Shown in pieces: positions 17,291 through 26,182 of a stretch of 64,000 nt of DNA; the stretch's first letter is position 1, and every line of letters begins with the position of its first letter. The position numbers and the translations under genes are program-made. The notes under the pieces were generated by a model. It was not told the DNA's origin. It worked only from the letters and a program-made list of their open reading frames with translations, and did not search any database. Source of the DNA: Acidimicrobilacustris europaeus (lineage in GTDB: Bacteria; Actinomycetota; Acidimicrobiia; Acidimicrobiales; Acidimicrobilacustridaceae); contig OZ239146.1 in NCBI GenBank assembly GCA_965194515.1, positions 868,001 to 932,000 on the forward strand, read 5' to 3'.

Positions 17291-18136
17291 ATGGCTGAAC
17301 GTGTAGCTGTTGTGACTGGAGCGAGTCGCGGTATTGGTAAGGGAATCGCGCTTGAACTGGGTGCGGCGGGATTCACCGTCTACGTGACTGGCCGCAGCGT
17401 TGAAGCCGGCCCGATTCCGGGCACGGTGGGCGAAACGGCCGCACAGATCGATGAACTCGGGGGTCGGGGCGTCGCGGTTGCATGCGATCACTACGACGAC
17501 GAGCAAGTGAAGGCAGTGTTCGATCGTGTTCGAGCAGAACAGGGCCGACTCGATGTTCTTGTGAACAACGTGTATTCGGCTCCCGATCTGGTGCCGTGGC
17601 TCGGCAAGAAGTTTTGGGAACTCCCTATCGAAGCGTGGGATCAGGTCATCGATATCGGCACGCGTTCTCATTACGTTGCCAGTGTTTTTGGCGCCCCCCT
17701 CATGCTGGAGAACCAAAGTGGACTCATCGTCAACGTTTCATCGTCCGGAGCAGTCAGCTACGGGCACAACGTTGTGTACGGAGTCGGAAAAGCCGCCGTT
17801 GACAAAATGACTTCGGACATGGCGATCGAACTTGCGGGAACTGGAGTTTCGATCGTGTCGTTGTGGCCGGGCTTGGTTCGGACTGAACTTCTTGACCTTG
17901 GCGCACAGACCGACGGTGACGACGTGTTCATCGAGCTTCCTGGCGAGGGTCGCTTCGATCTTTCCGGTGCCGAATCGCCGCGGTTCCTCGGTCGCGCGGT
18001 CGTTGCACTACTCGGATGCGCCGACCTCGCTGAACGATCAGGGAAACCGTTCTCATCGGCGGCTCTTGCACGCGAACTTGGATTCACTGATCTCGATGGA
18101 ACGATTCACGAAGTTCTGCTTCGCCCTGACGCGTAA
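17291..18136 (+). CDS. SDR, DHRS1-like subfamily
   Basis: A 281-aa short-chain dehydrogenase with TGASRGIG (residues 9-16). VNNVYSAPDLVPW replaces NNAG and GTRSHYVAS resembles the GLRSHY stretch of DHRS1-type enzymes. The active site is VNVSSSG plus YGVGKAA (Tyr-x3-Lys). DHRS1-like enzymes reduce steroids and xenobiotic ketones; that substrate range is only inferred here. ATG 17291 is preferred to the adjacent GTG 17288 because GGGGGA (17278-17283) lies seven bases upstream. A 7-codon ORF precedes it. Confidence 0.82.
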   Translation: MAERVAVVTGASRGIGKGIALELGAAGFTVYVTGRSVEAGPIPGTVGETAAQIDELGGRGVAVACDHYDDEQVKAVFDRVRAEQGRLDVLVNNVYSAPDLVPWLGKKFWELPIEAWDQVIDIGTRSHYVASVFGAPLMLENQSGLIVNVSSSGAVSYGHNVVYGVGKAAVDKMTSDMAIELAGTGVSIVSLWPGLVRTELLDLGAQTDGDDVFIELPGEGRFDLSGAESPRFLGRAVVALLGCADLAERSGKPFSSAALARELGFTDLDGTIHEVLLRPDA

Positions 18137-18214
18137 TTGACGCATTTCAATCCCACCGTCAGATCTCGAATCACCTGGTGTGAAGTGACGAGGAACGCAC
18201 GCAAGGAACGGTTG

Positions 18215-19078
18215 TCAGGGTCGTCCGACTCCGCTGATTGCAACATCGATGGCCAAGATCACTCCGGTTGGTGCCTTGAGTACTTCATCGCGTTTCCAGT
18301 CCGATGCTGCGCACACCAAGAGCGTTCTGCGATCTGATCCTCCCAAGACACAAGCAACCGGGATCAATCCGTCGAATCGGTGTTCGTCGGTGGTTTGGCC
18401 TCCGGGGAGAACCCGGAAGACACGAGCCCCGATTGGATCAGCCACCCAAACGGCCCCTTCAGCGTCAAGGCAGATCCCATCGGGTGGAGCGAACGGCGGT
18501 CCGTCAGAAGACGGGCGGAGCGCCGCGTAGACACGCCGATTGGAAAGTGAGCCGTCGGGACCACGATCGAACGCTGTCACTCGGGCAGCAGCGCTTTCGG
18601 CGACGAGAAGGACGCCTTCGCTGGGCGTGAGCACGTGGCCGTTTGGCGATTCCAACCCATCGGCAGCGACGAACCACGTTCCATCGGGACGGACTGCAAT
18701 TGTCTGGCCCGGTTGGCGCTCGCCGCCTTCGTGGATTCGGCTTCCCATATCGCCGATGTATGCCGTGCCATCCGACGCAACGATCATGTCGTTAAGGGAA
18801 CCCCGAGCGATTGTCGAGAGGTCAGCGTGCAGAGCGAGTGTTCCGTCATGCTCGACCCGACGGAGCTGTTGCGATTCCATTGCCACGACGAGGAGGCGGC
18901 CGTCAGGCAGCCAGCCGAGGCCCGACGGCTCGTCGTCAGTCATTTCCGCCTCAGTTCGGACATCGCCGGCGAGATCGGTCGAAAGGACCTGATGGCCGTG
19001 CATGTCGCTGAACCACAATCGTTCCTCGTGCCAGCGAGGGCCCTCACCAAACCAGAGACCGACCAGAACTGTCTGCAT
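18215..19078 (-). CDS. SMP-30/gluconolactonase/LRE family protein
   Basis: A 287-aa six-bladed beta-propeller lactonase. The metal-binding Glu lies in FGEGPRWH, DMHGHQVL and SGLGWLPDGRLLVV follow, and further metal ligands are in LNDMIVASDGTAYIGD (Asn, Asp) and WVADPIGARVFRV (Asp). It would hydrolyse a sugar or other lactone. ATG 19078 is used, with GGGGG eight bases upstream, although the frame is open to 19204. In a catabolic setting a lactone made by the BVMO-type oxygenases nearby is an attractive but unproven substrate. Confidence 0.85.
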   Translation of the reverse strand: MQTVLVGLWFGEGPRWHEERLWFSDMHGHQVLSTDLAGDVRTEAEMTDDEPSGLGWLPDGRLLVVAMESQQLRRVEHDGTLALHADLSTIARGSLNDMIVASDGTAYIGDMGSRIHEGGERQPGQTIAVRPDGTWFVAADGLESPNGHVLTPSEGVLLVAESAAARVTAFDRGPDGSLSNRRVYAALRPSSDGPPFAPPDGICLDAEGAVWVADPIGARVFRVLPGGQTTDEHRFDGLIPVACVLGGSDRRTLLVCAASDWKRDEVLKAPTGVILAIDVAISGVGRP

Positions 19079-19401
19079 TGTGAAGCCCCCTAAGGCGAAA
19101 TCCCCTATGGGATCGTAGCGAGGCTGCGGTTGATGACTCTCGGGAGCGGAGCCATTGCGAAGCCGGGCGAGGTCGGTTGCGGTGAATCGCCGGGATCGCA
19201 GCACGCGAGGCGATCCCGGGTACGCGAAATCTGCTGATGGAAGGAATCTGTCGTCCGCGTTGCGAGGCTAGGGGCGGTCTGTAAAGATTCTGCAACATGG
19301 ATTGCGGAGCATCGCCCCAGCGTCGGGGCCCGATCCTTGCCGAGGAATTCGGCGATTCCAGCGCTGCTGGGTGCGCGCGAGGCGCAGCAAAGGGTGCCAA
19401 G
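19079..19401. other. 323-bp non-coding leader between divergent SMP-30 and NlpC/P60 genes
   Basis: No convincing gene lies here. The strand toward the NlpC/P60 gene holds a GC-rich stretch with short inverted repeats, for example CCGA-N5-TCGG near 19340-19352 and GCTGC (19363-19367) with GCAGC (19384-19388). The last ends 13 bases before the chosen GTG. A structured leader is possible, but it does not match a riboswitch class that I can recognise. Confidence 0.4.
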
Positions 19402-20493
19402 GTGTCAGTTGTGAAACGTTCCAGGTCTCTTCGTCTTGGTTTCGTTTCCCTGAGCGCCGCAGTCGTTCTTCTGCTCGGTGCTGTCGTAGTTGGGCCAGCG
19501 AGCGCCGATCCCCTTTCTGACAAGAAGGCTGAAGCGGCACGGATAGGCGAGCAGCTAGCGCAGCTTCAGGATCGCCAGCAGGAACTTAACGGCCAATACG
19601 AGCAGGCGAACTACGAACTCCAACAGGCACAAGAGAAGGTGAACGCCGCAAAGGTGCTCGCTGCTCAAACCGCTGCCGAGGCCGACGTGCGCCGTGAGGA
19701 TCTGCGTCAGTATGCCGTCGCGGCCTACCAATCGGGCAATGACAGCCCCGAGTTCGACGCCCTCATTTCGAATGATGCGAGTACGGGCGTGCAGAAGCGT
19801 TCCTATCTGCAATCACTCTCTGGAAGTCGTCAGGATCTTGTCGACGCACTGAACGCTGCTCGCCAGAAGGCCGAAGAAGATGGATTTCGTCTAAAGGCTG
19901 CTGAGGATGTTTCGACAGCCAAAGCTGCAGAGATCGAGCAGCTCAAGAAGGCCGCTGACGACGCGACAAACCAACAGGCAGCTCTCAACGCGCGGGTTCA
20001 GGGAGAACTACGAGTTCTCGTCCAGGCGGAGAATGCTCGAATTGCTGCGGCTGCCGCAGCCGCTCGTGCCGCCGCTGCGGCAAGTTCCTCTGGCGGTCGT
20101 GCTACCGCCGCTCCGAACCCGAATCCTGGACAGGTGCGTCCCGAGGCCGCTCGAGCAATTGCTGCAGGACGAACAAAGTTGGGCGCTGGATATGTGTGGG
20201 CTGCTGAAGGCCCAGATGTCTTCGACTGCTCTGGGTTCGTTCGCTGGGCCTTTCTGCAGGTAGGTATTTCGCTGCAGCACTACAGCGGTGCGATGTACAA
20301 GTCGACAATCCGCATTTCGGAATCGCAGTTGCAACCAGGCGATCTCGTGTTTTGGGGCGCTGGTGGCTCGCAGCACGTGGCGATCTACATTGGCGGAAAT
20401 CAGATCCTCCACACCGCCAAAGGTGTTGCGATCACATCTATGAATGGCTGGTGGACCTACGGTCCGATCATGTCATTCGGTCGCATTCCCTAA
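19402..20493 (+). CDS. Secreted NlpC/P60 peptidoglycan endopeptidase with N-terminal coiled coil
   Basis: A 363-aa exported cell-wall hydrolase. A signal peptide (KRSRSLRLG, hydrophobic core VVLLLGAVVV, cleavage after ASA at about residue 35) precedes a long Ala/Gln/Glu-rich coiled coil to about residue 225. A short Ala-Ser-Pro linker leads to the NlpC/P60 domain, with catalytic Cys276 (DVFDCSGFV) and His325 (SQHVAIYIG) and a third polar residue His337. The architecture matches RipA/PcsB-like hydrolases, where the coiled coil autoinhibits and is released by FtsEX. GTG 19402 is chosen because it gives a normal signal peptide; ATG 19297 would add 35 unlikely residues. Confidence 0.88.
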   Translation: MSVVKRSRSLRLGFVSLSAAVVLLLGAVVVGPASADPLSDKKAEAARIGEQLAQLQDRQQELNGQYEQANYELQQAQEKVNAAKVLAAQTAAEADVRREDLRQYAVAAYQSGNDSPEFDALISNDASTGVQKRSYLQSLSGSRQDLVDALNAARQKAEEDGFRLKAAEDVSTAKAAEIEQLKKAADDATNQQAALNARVQGELRVLVQAENARIAAAAAAARAAAAASSSGGRATAAPNPNPGQVRPEAARAIAAGRTKLGAGYVWAAEGPDVFDCSGFVRWAFLQVGISLQHYSGAMYKSTIRISESQLQPGDLVFWGAGGSQHVAIYIGGNQILHTAKGVAITSMNGWWTYGPIMSFGRIP

Positions 20494-20544
20494 GCGCAAC
20501 CTGTGACTGCAATCTGATTCCGAGCTCGTTAGTGGCCGAACGCG

Positions 20545-22161
20545 TTAGTGAAACGTGAAGCCTCGATAGTTATCGCTCGCGACCCCGTCGCAGATCTCGC
20601 GGTAGGGGCCGACACCGGCGATGTACGGCATGAACACACGCGGCTTACCCGGAACGTTCGCGCCTAGGTACCAAGAATTGCCCTTGGGGAACAGGGTGAA
20701 GTTTGCGATTTCGTTGACATGATCGACCCAAGCATCTTGTGCCTCGAGGTCAGGGTCAACTTGTTGCACCCCGTGCTCGGCCATCCAACTGATGACCTCG
20801 CAGCTCCAATCGACATGTTGCTCAATGCTGACGATCATGTTCGTCATGACCGAAGGACTTCCTGGCGCAGTGATCATGAACATGTTTGGAAAGCCGTGAG
20901 TTGTGAGACCCAAATAGGTTCGCGGTCCTGCACTCCATTCGTCTCGAAGGGTCTTTCCGTCATTGCCGAAAATTTCCGGCGCAAGAAGTGGCCCGGTCAT
21001 CGCGTCGAAACCAGTCGCAAATACGATCGCATCGAACTCATGAAGAGACTCGGTTGTTTCGATACCAGTTGGAACGAGTCGTGTGATCGGGGTTGACTGC
21101 AGGTCGACGAGAGCGACGTTGGAGCGGTTGAAGGCCTCGAAGTATCCGGTGTCGAGACAAAGCCGCTTCGCACCCACTGGGTAGGACTTGGGGCACAACA
21201 GTTCGGCAGTGACGGGGTCAGTCACGATTGACCGAATTCGATCTCGCAGATAATCGGCGACGACTGCATTGGCGGCAGGATCGATCATGACATCGTTGAA
21301 GCTTCCGAGGAACCCGAAAAGCATGCCTTCTTCCCATATGGCATCGAAGCGACGCGTGCGCTCATCAGGCGCTACCTCGTGCGCTGACTGTTCCGACGAT
21401 GGACTAACGACCCCTCCATACGAAACCCGTTGTTCGGCGCGGTGTTCGCGATAGCGCCGCTTAAGGGTCGCAACGACCTCGGGATCGAGAGGGCCGTTTT
21501 GCGCGGGAACGGCAAAGTTCGGTGTGCGCTGGAAGACAGTGAGTTGACGTGCTTGTTGGGCGATGAGGGGGATGCTCTGAATCCCTGAGGATCCTGTTCC
21601 TATGACGGCAACGCGTTTGCCTGTGAAGTCGACTCCCTCATGGGGCCATCGGGAGGTGTGAAGAATCGATCCTTTGAACGACGCGATGTCTTCGATCTCA
21701 GGCTCCTTTGCGGCCGAGAGTGCACCAACCGCCATGACAAGAAACTGGGCCGTCCATCGGTCTCCATGATCGGTGTCGACCGTCCATTCACTCGCAGACT
21801 CGTTCCACCGGGCCGACGTCATGCGAGTGTCAAAGCGAATATCGCGCCGGAGGTCGAAGCGATCGGCGACGTGATTGACGTAGGCGAGGATCTCGGGTTG
21901 CGTGGCGTACTTTTCGCTCCAGTCCCACTCTTGTTCGAGGTCAGCGTCGAAGGAATAGGAGTAGTCGAGCGATCGGATATCGCATCTGGCCCCTGGGTAC
22001 CTGTTCCACCACCACGTCCCGCCAACGTCATCTGCGGCCTCAATCCCAATGGAGCTCAGCCCCAATGCTCGCAAGCGGTGGTGCATATAGAGGCCCGCGA
22101 ATCCAGCGCCGACAACGATGACGTCGGCTGAACCGGCCTGGGCCTGAGAAGTGCGTGTCAT
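20545..22161 (-). CDS. Type I Baeyer-Villiger monooxygenase (cyclohexanone-monooxygenase-like)
   Basis: A 538-aa flavoprotein with the FAD motif GAGFAG (18-23), the GGTWWWNRYPGARCD loop typical of BVMOs, the full BVMO fingerprint FKGSILHTSRWP (162-173), and the NADPH motif GTGSSG (188-193). It would convert cyclic or linear ketones to lactones or esters using NADPH and O2. ATG 22161 has GGGGGA exactly three bases upstream (22165-22170), so the longer frame to 22194 is not used. A P450 gene diverges from the same 165-bp intergenic region. Confidence 0.9.
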   Translation of the reverse strand: MTRTSQAQAGSADVIVVGAGFAGLYMHHRLRALGLSSIGIEAADDVGGTWWWNRYPGARCDIRSLDYSYSFDADLEQEWDWSEKYATQPEILAYVNHVADRFDLRRDIRFDTRMTSARWNESASEWTVDTDHGDRWTAQFLVMAVGALSAAKEPEIEDIASFKGSILHTSRWPHEGVDFTGKRVAVIGTGSSGIQSIPLIAQQARQLTVFQRTPNFAVPAQNGPLDPEVVATLKRRYREHRAEQRVSYGGVVSPSSEQSAHEVAPDERTRRFDAIWEEGMLFGFLGSFNDVMIDPAANAVVADYLRDRIRSIVTDPVTAELLCPKSYPVGAKRLCLDTGYFEAFNRSNVALVDLQSTPITRLVPTGIETTESLHEFDAIVFATGFDAMTGPLLAPEIFGNDGKTLRDEWSAGPRTYLGLTTHGFPNMFMITAPGSPSVMTNMIVSIEQHVDWSCEVISWMAEHGVQQVDPDLEAQDAWVDHVNEIANFTLFPKGNSWYLGANVPGKPRVFMPYIAGVGPYREICDGVASDNYRGFTFH

Positions 22162-22326
22162 GGTTCCCCCTAGACATGCTGCACAGAGGATCACAGCAAC
22201 GCCAAGTCAAGTTGCTCAGTCATGGACAGGCAAGTGCCAGAGTCAGGTCGTTGCAGAAACGGGTGCAGCGGATAGACCGATTAGGCAAGAATTGCGCTCG
22301 CACGTACACGACCATGGGGAGGGCGT

Positions 22327-23538
22327 ATGACTGCCACCGAAACTCCGTACATCAACCTTCTTGATCCGCAGTTCTACGTGGATCCTTGGGCCGCGTACCG
22401 ATGGCTTCGTGAAAATGATCCGGTTCACTGGGATCCGGTTCACAAATTGTGGGGTATTTCTCGATACGAAGACATAGTTGAGGTCGAAAAAAACTGGCAG
22501 GACTTCACCTCTGAAGACGGCTCTCGACCAGCGACCGATCAGCGTGACGATACGTCGATGATTAACCGTGACGACCCAGAGCATCAGCAACAGCGAATGC
22601 TGGTTGCCCGTCAGTTCACCCCTCGTGCGGTCAAGCAGATTGAGGGAAAGATTCGCTCGATCGTCAATGAATTGATCGATGAGGTCGCTACAAGTGGAAC
22701 ATGTGAAGCGATTGAATCTCTTGCGTCGCCACTCCCTGCGATTTTGATTGGCGACAAACTCGGATTTCCCCGAGAACTCTGGCCAAAACTTCGCGAGTGG
22801 TCAGAAGTGACGATGCACGAATCAGGGCAGAACCCGCCCGATGGTTCGACCGCTCCTTTTTCGGAACTCTCGATGAACGCAATCATGGAATTCTCTGGCG
22901 CCACGATTGCGTTGATCAATGAACGTCGAGCATCTCCGAAGGATGACCTGATTTCGATCTGGGCGACGACAGAAGTTGACGGTCGTCTCTGGACCGATGC
23001 TGAAATCATTTCGGAGTGCTTGCTGCTTCTTGATGGGGGAGCGGAAACGACTCGGACGGTGATTGGTGCAGTGATCCGGGAATTGGCGCTGCGTCCTGAC
23101 CAACGATCGATTTTGATTGAGGATCCGAGCATTCTCGGGCAGACCGCAGTTGAAGAGTTCATCCGCTGGGTAACGCCAATTCTCAACATGCGTCGCACGG
23201 CGACGAAGGATCTTGAGTTTCGGGGAAAGAACATCAAGAAGGGTGATCAACTGTTGTTGATGTACGCCTCGGCGAACCGTGATGAGGCGGTGTTTGAAGA
23301 TCCAGAGAACTTCGATGTGAATCGTTCGCATAATCATCACGTCGCGTTCGGCTTCGGCACGCATTTCTGTCTTGGGTCCTCTCTCGCACGTATCGAAATT
23401 CGGGTGATGTTCGAAGAGTTGTTACGGCGTATCCCGGACTGGCGACTGACGTCCGGTGCGGAATCGAGGATCCTCGGAGCCACCTTCACCCGGGCCTACG
23501 ACCGGGTTGAGATCGATTTCACCCCCGAAACACGCTGA
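22327..23538 (+). CDS. Cytochrome P450
   Basis: A 403-aa soluble bacterial P450. The I-helix has LLDGGAETTR (the oxygen-activating acid-Thr pair), the K-helix ExxR is EFIRW, and the heme ligand is Cys348 in FGFGTHFCLG. HQQQRMLVARQFTP matches the conserved C-helix region. It needs ferredoxin and reductase partners, which are not encoded nearby. It resembles the paralogue at 30571 more than the one at 57568 (shared EEFIRW/EELLRWVSPI-type K-helix with N-M-R/S-R-T). The ATG follows GGGGAGG by three bases. Confidence 0.92.
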   Translation: MTATETPYINLLDPQFYVDPWAAYRWLRENDPVHWDPVHKLWGISRYEDIVEVEKNWQDFTSEDGSRPATDQRDDTSMINRDDPEHQQQRMLVARQFTPRAVKQIEGKIRSIVNELIDEVATSGTCEAIESLASPLPAILIGDKLGFPRELWPKLREWSEVTMHESGQNPPDGSTAPFSELSMNAIMEFSGATIALINERRASPKDDLISIWATTEVDGRLWTDAEIISECLLLLDGGAETTRTVIGAVIRELALRPDQRSILIEDPSILGQTAVEEFIRWVTPILNMRRTATKDLEFRGKNIKKGDQLLLMYASANRDEAVFEDPENFDVNRSHNHHVAFGFGTHFCLGSSLARIEIRVMFEELLRRIPDWRLTSGAESRILGATFTRAYDRVEIDFTPETR

Positions 23539-23592
23539 GGACGGCTCCGGGAATCCCCGAAAACGAACCTTCTTCGGGGCAGACTCTGTGGC

Positions 23593-24942
23593 ATGACTTC
23601 GACGACACCTGATTCAGGAACTGACGAAACAGTTTCTCCAACGGTCCATTCGGGACGCCGGCGGCGTATCGGGATCTTCATGCTGATCCTGCTGGCATCG
23701 GTGCTGCTCTTTGGTACCGCCGCTGACGTTTGGGTCAAGCGTCAGGTGTTGAGCACGCCGAAGTGGGTGGCCGCGAGCGACAAGATCCTTGCTGATCCCA
23801 AGGTGCAGGCGGCGTTGTCTACCTACATCGTCGATCAGATCTATTCGAACGTTGACGTTCAGCAAGAATTGTCGGACAAACTCCCTGAAGGTTGGAAGGG
23901 CATCGCCGGACCATTGGCCGCTGGAATTCGTACGCCGGCTGCAACCGCTGTCGAGAGGATTTTGTCCTCCAACCAGGTGGTGAAGATCTGGCACACAGTC
24001 AACGAAAAGGCCCACCAGGCTCTCGTCAATGTTCTCGAGGACAAAACGAGAGTGGGATCCACGAAGGACGGCCAGGTCACACTCGATATAGGTGAGATTG
24101 TTCGAATCGTCGGAACTGACTTAGGAATCCCGGCATCGGTAATGGACAAGCTTCCGGCCGATATCGGTCAAATCACAATTTTTGAATCAAGCTCGCTGGC
24201 TGCGATTCAGAACGCGGTGAAGATCGTCAATATTTTGGGCCCGATCCTCTTCGTCCTCATTGTCGCGTTGTACTCATTGGCTGTTTGGCTTGCCCGTGGT
24301 CGCCGCCGCCTCACGCTGCGCAATGTTGGTTGGTCGATCATCGTCGTTGGTCTTCTGCTCACAACCATGCGAAGGCTTACCGGCAACTACATCAATTCGA
24401 TCATCACCGATCCGCAGTACAGCGTTGCCGGAAAGATCATCTTTGGAATCTTGTCGGAGTTGCTCTTCGATACAGCGTGGTTCTTGATTAGTTGGGGTGC
24501 GATCATCGTGGCGGGAATGCTCGCCATCGGTCCAAATCGCGTCGCCACGTGGGCTCGTCGCACTGCCGCCCCAGTTCTCAACGCGGATCGCACGGTGTTC
24601 TGGGTGGGCGCAGCTGTTGTGTACCTACTCGTTCTGCTCATCGTCCCATCACCAGCGCTCCGGCTTTGGTGGTCAGTGATCATCATCGGAGCGGTCGTGG
24701 CCCTCGGACTTGAGTACCTTCGCAGTCGGTCGCTCGCTGAGTTTCCAGACGTGCAGCTCGATGTCGATGTTGACGGCGTGAAGAACTCCGTTGCAAAGAC
24801 GTGGACCACACTCGCGTCGCGCTTCAGCAATGGCAATGCCGATAATCATGTTGCCCAACTTCAGAAGCTGAGCGAGATGCACGCATCTGGTGCACTCTCA
24901 GACCAGGAGTACACGGCAGCGAAAGCCAAGTTGCTCAACTAA
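23593..24942 (+). CDS. Integral membrane protein with C-terminal SHOCT domain
   Basis: A 449-aa protein with a cytoplasmic basic N-terminus (GRRRRIGIFM) and a first membrane helix at about residues 27-45. An extracytoplasmic region of about 160 residues follows (AASDKILADPKVQAALSTYIVDQIY ...), then about four further helices between 210 and 370. A short C-terminal SHOCT module (LQKLSEMHASGALSDQEYTAAKAKLL) ends the protein. Proteins of this layout are common in actinobacteria and uncharacterised. The SHOCT element suggests oligomerisation or partner binding on the cytoplasmic side. It ends at a palindrome next to a convergent gene. Confidence 0.7.
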   Translation: MTSTTPDSGTDETVSPTVHSGRRRRIGIFMLILLASVLLFGTAADVWVKRQVLSTPKWVAASDKILADPKVQAALSTYIVDQIYSNVDVQQELSDKLPEGWKGIAGPLAAGIRTPAATAVERILSSNQVVKIWHTVNEKAHQALVNVLEDKTRVGSTKDGQVTLDIGEIVRIVGTDLGIPASVMDKLPADIGQITIFESSSLAAIQNAVKIVNILGPILFVLIVALYSLAVWLARGRRRLTLRNVGWSIIVVGLLLTTMRRLTGNYINSIITDPQYSVAGKIIFGILSELLFDTAWFLISWGAIIVAGMLAIGPNRVATWARRTAAPVLNADRTVFWVGAAVVYLLVLLIVPSPALRLWWSVIIIGAVVALGLEYLRSRSLAEFPDVQLDVDVDGVKNSVAKTWTTLASRFSNGNADNHVAQLQKLSEMHASGALSDQEYTAAKAKLLN

Positions 24943-24954
24943 CCGTTAACGGTT
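24941..24954. repeat. Perfect 14-bp palindrome at a convergent gene junction
   Basis: AACCGTTAACGGTT overlaps the stop codon of the SHOCT membrane gene and lies 10 bp from the convergent stop. Its core CGTTAACG recurs at two other convergent junctions (30118-30125 and 42657-42664). Confidence 0.5.
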
Positions 24955-24964
24955 GGGCCGATCC

Positions 24965-25390
24965 TTAGTTGGCAAATTCGAAGATGCGATGAACTCGCGT
25001 CAATCGAAGAGAGCTGATCTTCCAGCCCTGAGGAGTCCGGCTATAGGTCTCGTGATAGTGGCCGTATCCGTGCAAGTACTTGATGGGCTGGCCTTCGGGC
25101 CACCACAGCTCGTCTTCCATCGCCCAGATACCAATGGCGTGATCGTCATCGACAAATGAAATCTCCGGCATGTGTCCATGGTGCGCGGTGACGACATCGC
25201 CAATCTGGGAGATGAGGAATGGCAGATACTCATCGACTCCATCGATGACGGTGCCACTGTCTTCCGTCGTATCGATCCGAACATCAACCGTAAAGACGTC
25301 GCGAAGGAGTTCCCACTCTTTGGTGTCCATCAGGCGGAAGTAACGGGCCTTCAACTGATGAATCTGGTCAAGGTCAGATTGGGTGCTCAC
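24965..25390 (-). CDS. NTF2/SnoaL-like protein
   Basis: A 141-aa NTF2-like protein: an N-terminal helix (DLDQIHQLKARYFRLMDTKEWELLRDVF) typical of SnoaL_4-type proteins, then T-DVRID, HHGHMPEISFVDDDHAIGIWAMEDELWWPEG and YGHYHETYSRTPQGWKISSLRLTR. His and Asp residues inside the cone are compatible with an aldol-cyclase, dehydratase or isomerase role. The preferred GTG start at 25390 overlaps the upstream SDR stop by one base (TAGTG), showing coupling; a TTG two codons earlier is also possible. Confidence 0.75.
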   Translation of the reverse strand: MSTQSDLDQIHQLKARYFRLMDTKEWELLRDVFTVDVRIDTTEDSGTVIDGVDEYLPFLISQIGDVVTAHHGHMPEISFVDDDHAIGIWAMEDELWWPEGQPIKYLHGYGHYHETYSRTPQGWKISSLRLTRVHRIFEFAN

Positions 25391-26100
25391 TACCAAAGCG
25401 TTCCGTTGTCGACGACGAGGGATGCACCCGTCGTAGTGCTTGCGGCATCTGATGCAAGGTGGGCAAGCGCTTCAGCGATCTTTATCGGCGCCATCATGCC
25501 GGGAAGCACGCCCATCATTTTGGGGAAGTGGCTGAAGTCAATGTCTCCCTTGATGTTCGAAAGTGCATTCGTGGTCATGGCGGTATCGACCCCGCCTGGG
25601 CACACAAGGTTCACTCTGATCCCGTCGGCAGCAAGTTCAACCGCAAGTGCCTTCATAAACATGATGAGTCCGGCCTTGGACGCGCAATAGGAGGAGTTGT
25701 ACGGCTGACCTTGAAGGCCGGAAATGGAACCAACCGTGACGATGTTGCCTGTTGAGGCTCGCAGATGAGGAAGCGCAGCTTGGGTGACAAGCATCGGACC
25801 AGTCAGATTCACCGCGAGGTGACGGTTCCAGAGGTCGAGGGTGATGTCATCGATTTTGGAGAACCAGTTGACGCCCGCAACGTTGGCAAGGACGTCAAGA
25901 CCACCGAGTTGCTCAATAGCGGCGTCCATGGCGGCGGTCACTGATTCGGGATTGGTGACATCGCAGTAGGCAACTCCCTCAGCCTCGGCAACGTCGACCC
26001 CCACGACCTGGGCGCCTTCCTGACGGAAGAGTTGGGCGGTGGCTTCGCCGATCCCAGCGGCTGCGCCTGTGACAAAGATTCGTTTCCCTGTAAATCGCAT
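25390..26100 (-). CDS. Short-chain dehydrogenase/reductase
   Basis: A 236-aa classical SDR with TGAAAGIG (11-18), an acidic VDVAEAEG pointing to NAD(H), NVAGVN in the NNAG position, VGSISG and the catalytic YCASK, followed by VNLVCPGGVDTAM. It is coupled to the downstream NTF2-like gene by an overlapping stop/start. The upstream TAGAGT box six bases from the ATG suggests a leaderless transcript. Confidence 0.88.
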   Translation of the reverse strand: MRFTGKRIFVTGAAAGIGEATAQLFRQEGAQVVGVDVAEAEGVAYCDVTNPESVTAAMDAAIEQLGGLDVLANVAGVNWFSKIDDITLDLWNRHLAVNLTGPMLVTQAALPHLRASTGNIVTVGSISGLQGQPYNSSYCASKAGLIMFMKALAVELAADGIRVNLVCPGGVDTAMTTNALSNIKGDIDFSHFPKMMGVLPGMMAPIKIAEALAHLASDAASTTTGASLVVDNGTLW

Positions 26101-26106
26101 GGGCGG

Positions 26107-26112
26107 ACTCTA
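26107..26112 (-). promoter_or_regulatory. Putative -10 box of a leaderless promoter (TAGAGT)
   Basis: On the minus strand TAGAGT is followed by six bases (CCGCCC) and ATG 26100. Confidence 0.45.
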
Positions 26113-26182
26113 GTGTCGGGGGATTGCTTCTGGCTCCGCTGTTGCTCTCGGGCAGAGATGGAGTTCTCGATGGGGGATCACT

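Noticed and set aside
19205..19401. Possible c-di-AMP (ydaO-type) riboswitch ahead of the NlpC/P60 gene
   Set aside because: Gene context fits, but I could not find the conserved core elements of that riboswitch class; only short GC-rich inverted repeats are visible.
19560..20100. Ala/Gln-rich repetitive coding sequence
   Set aside because: It is explained by the coiled-coil and linker of the NlpC/P60 protein, not by a DNA repeat.
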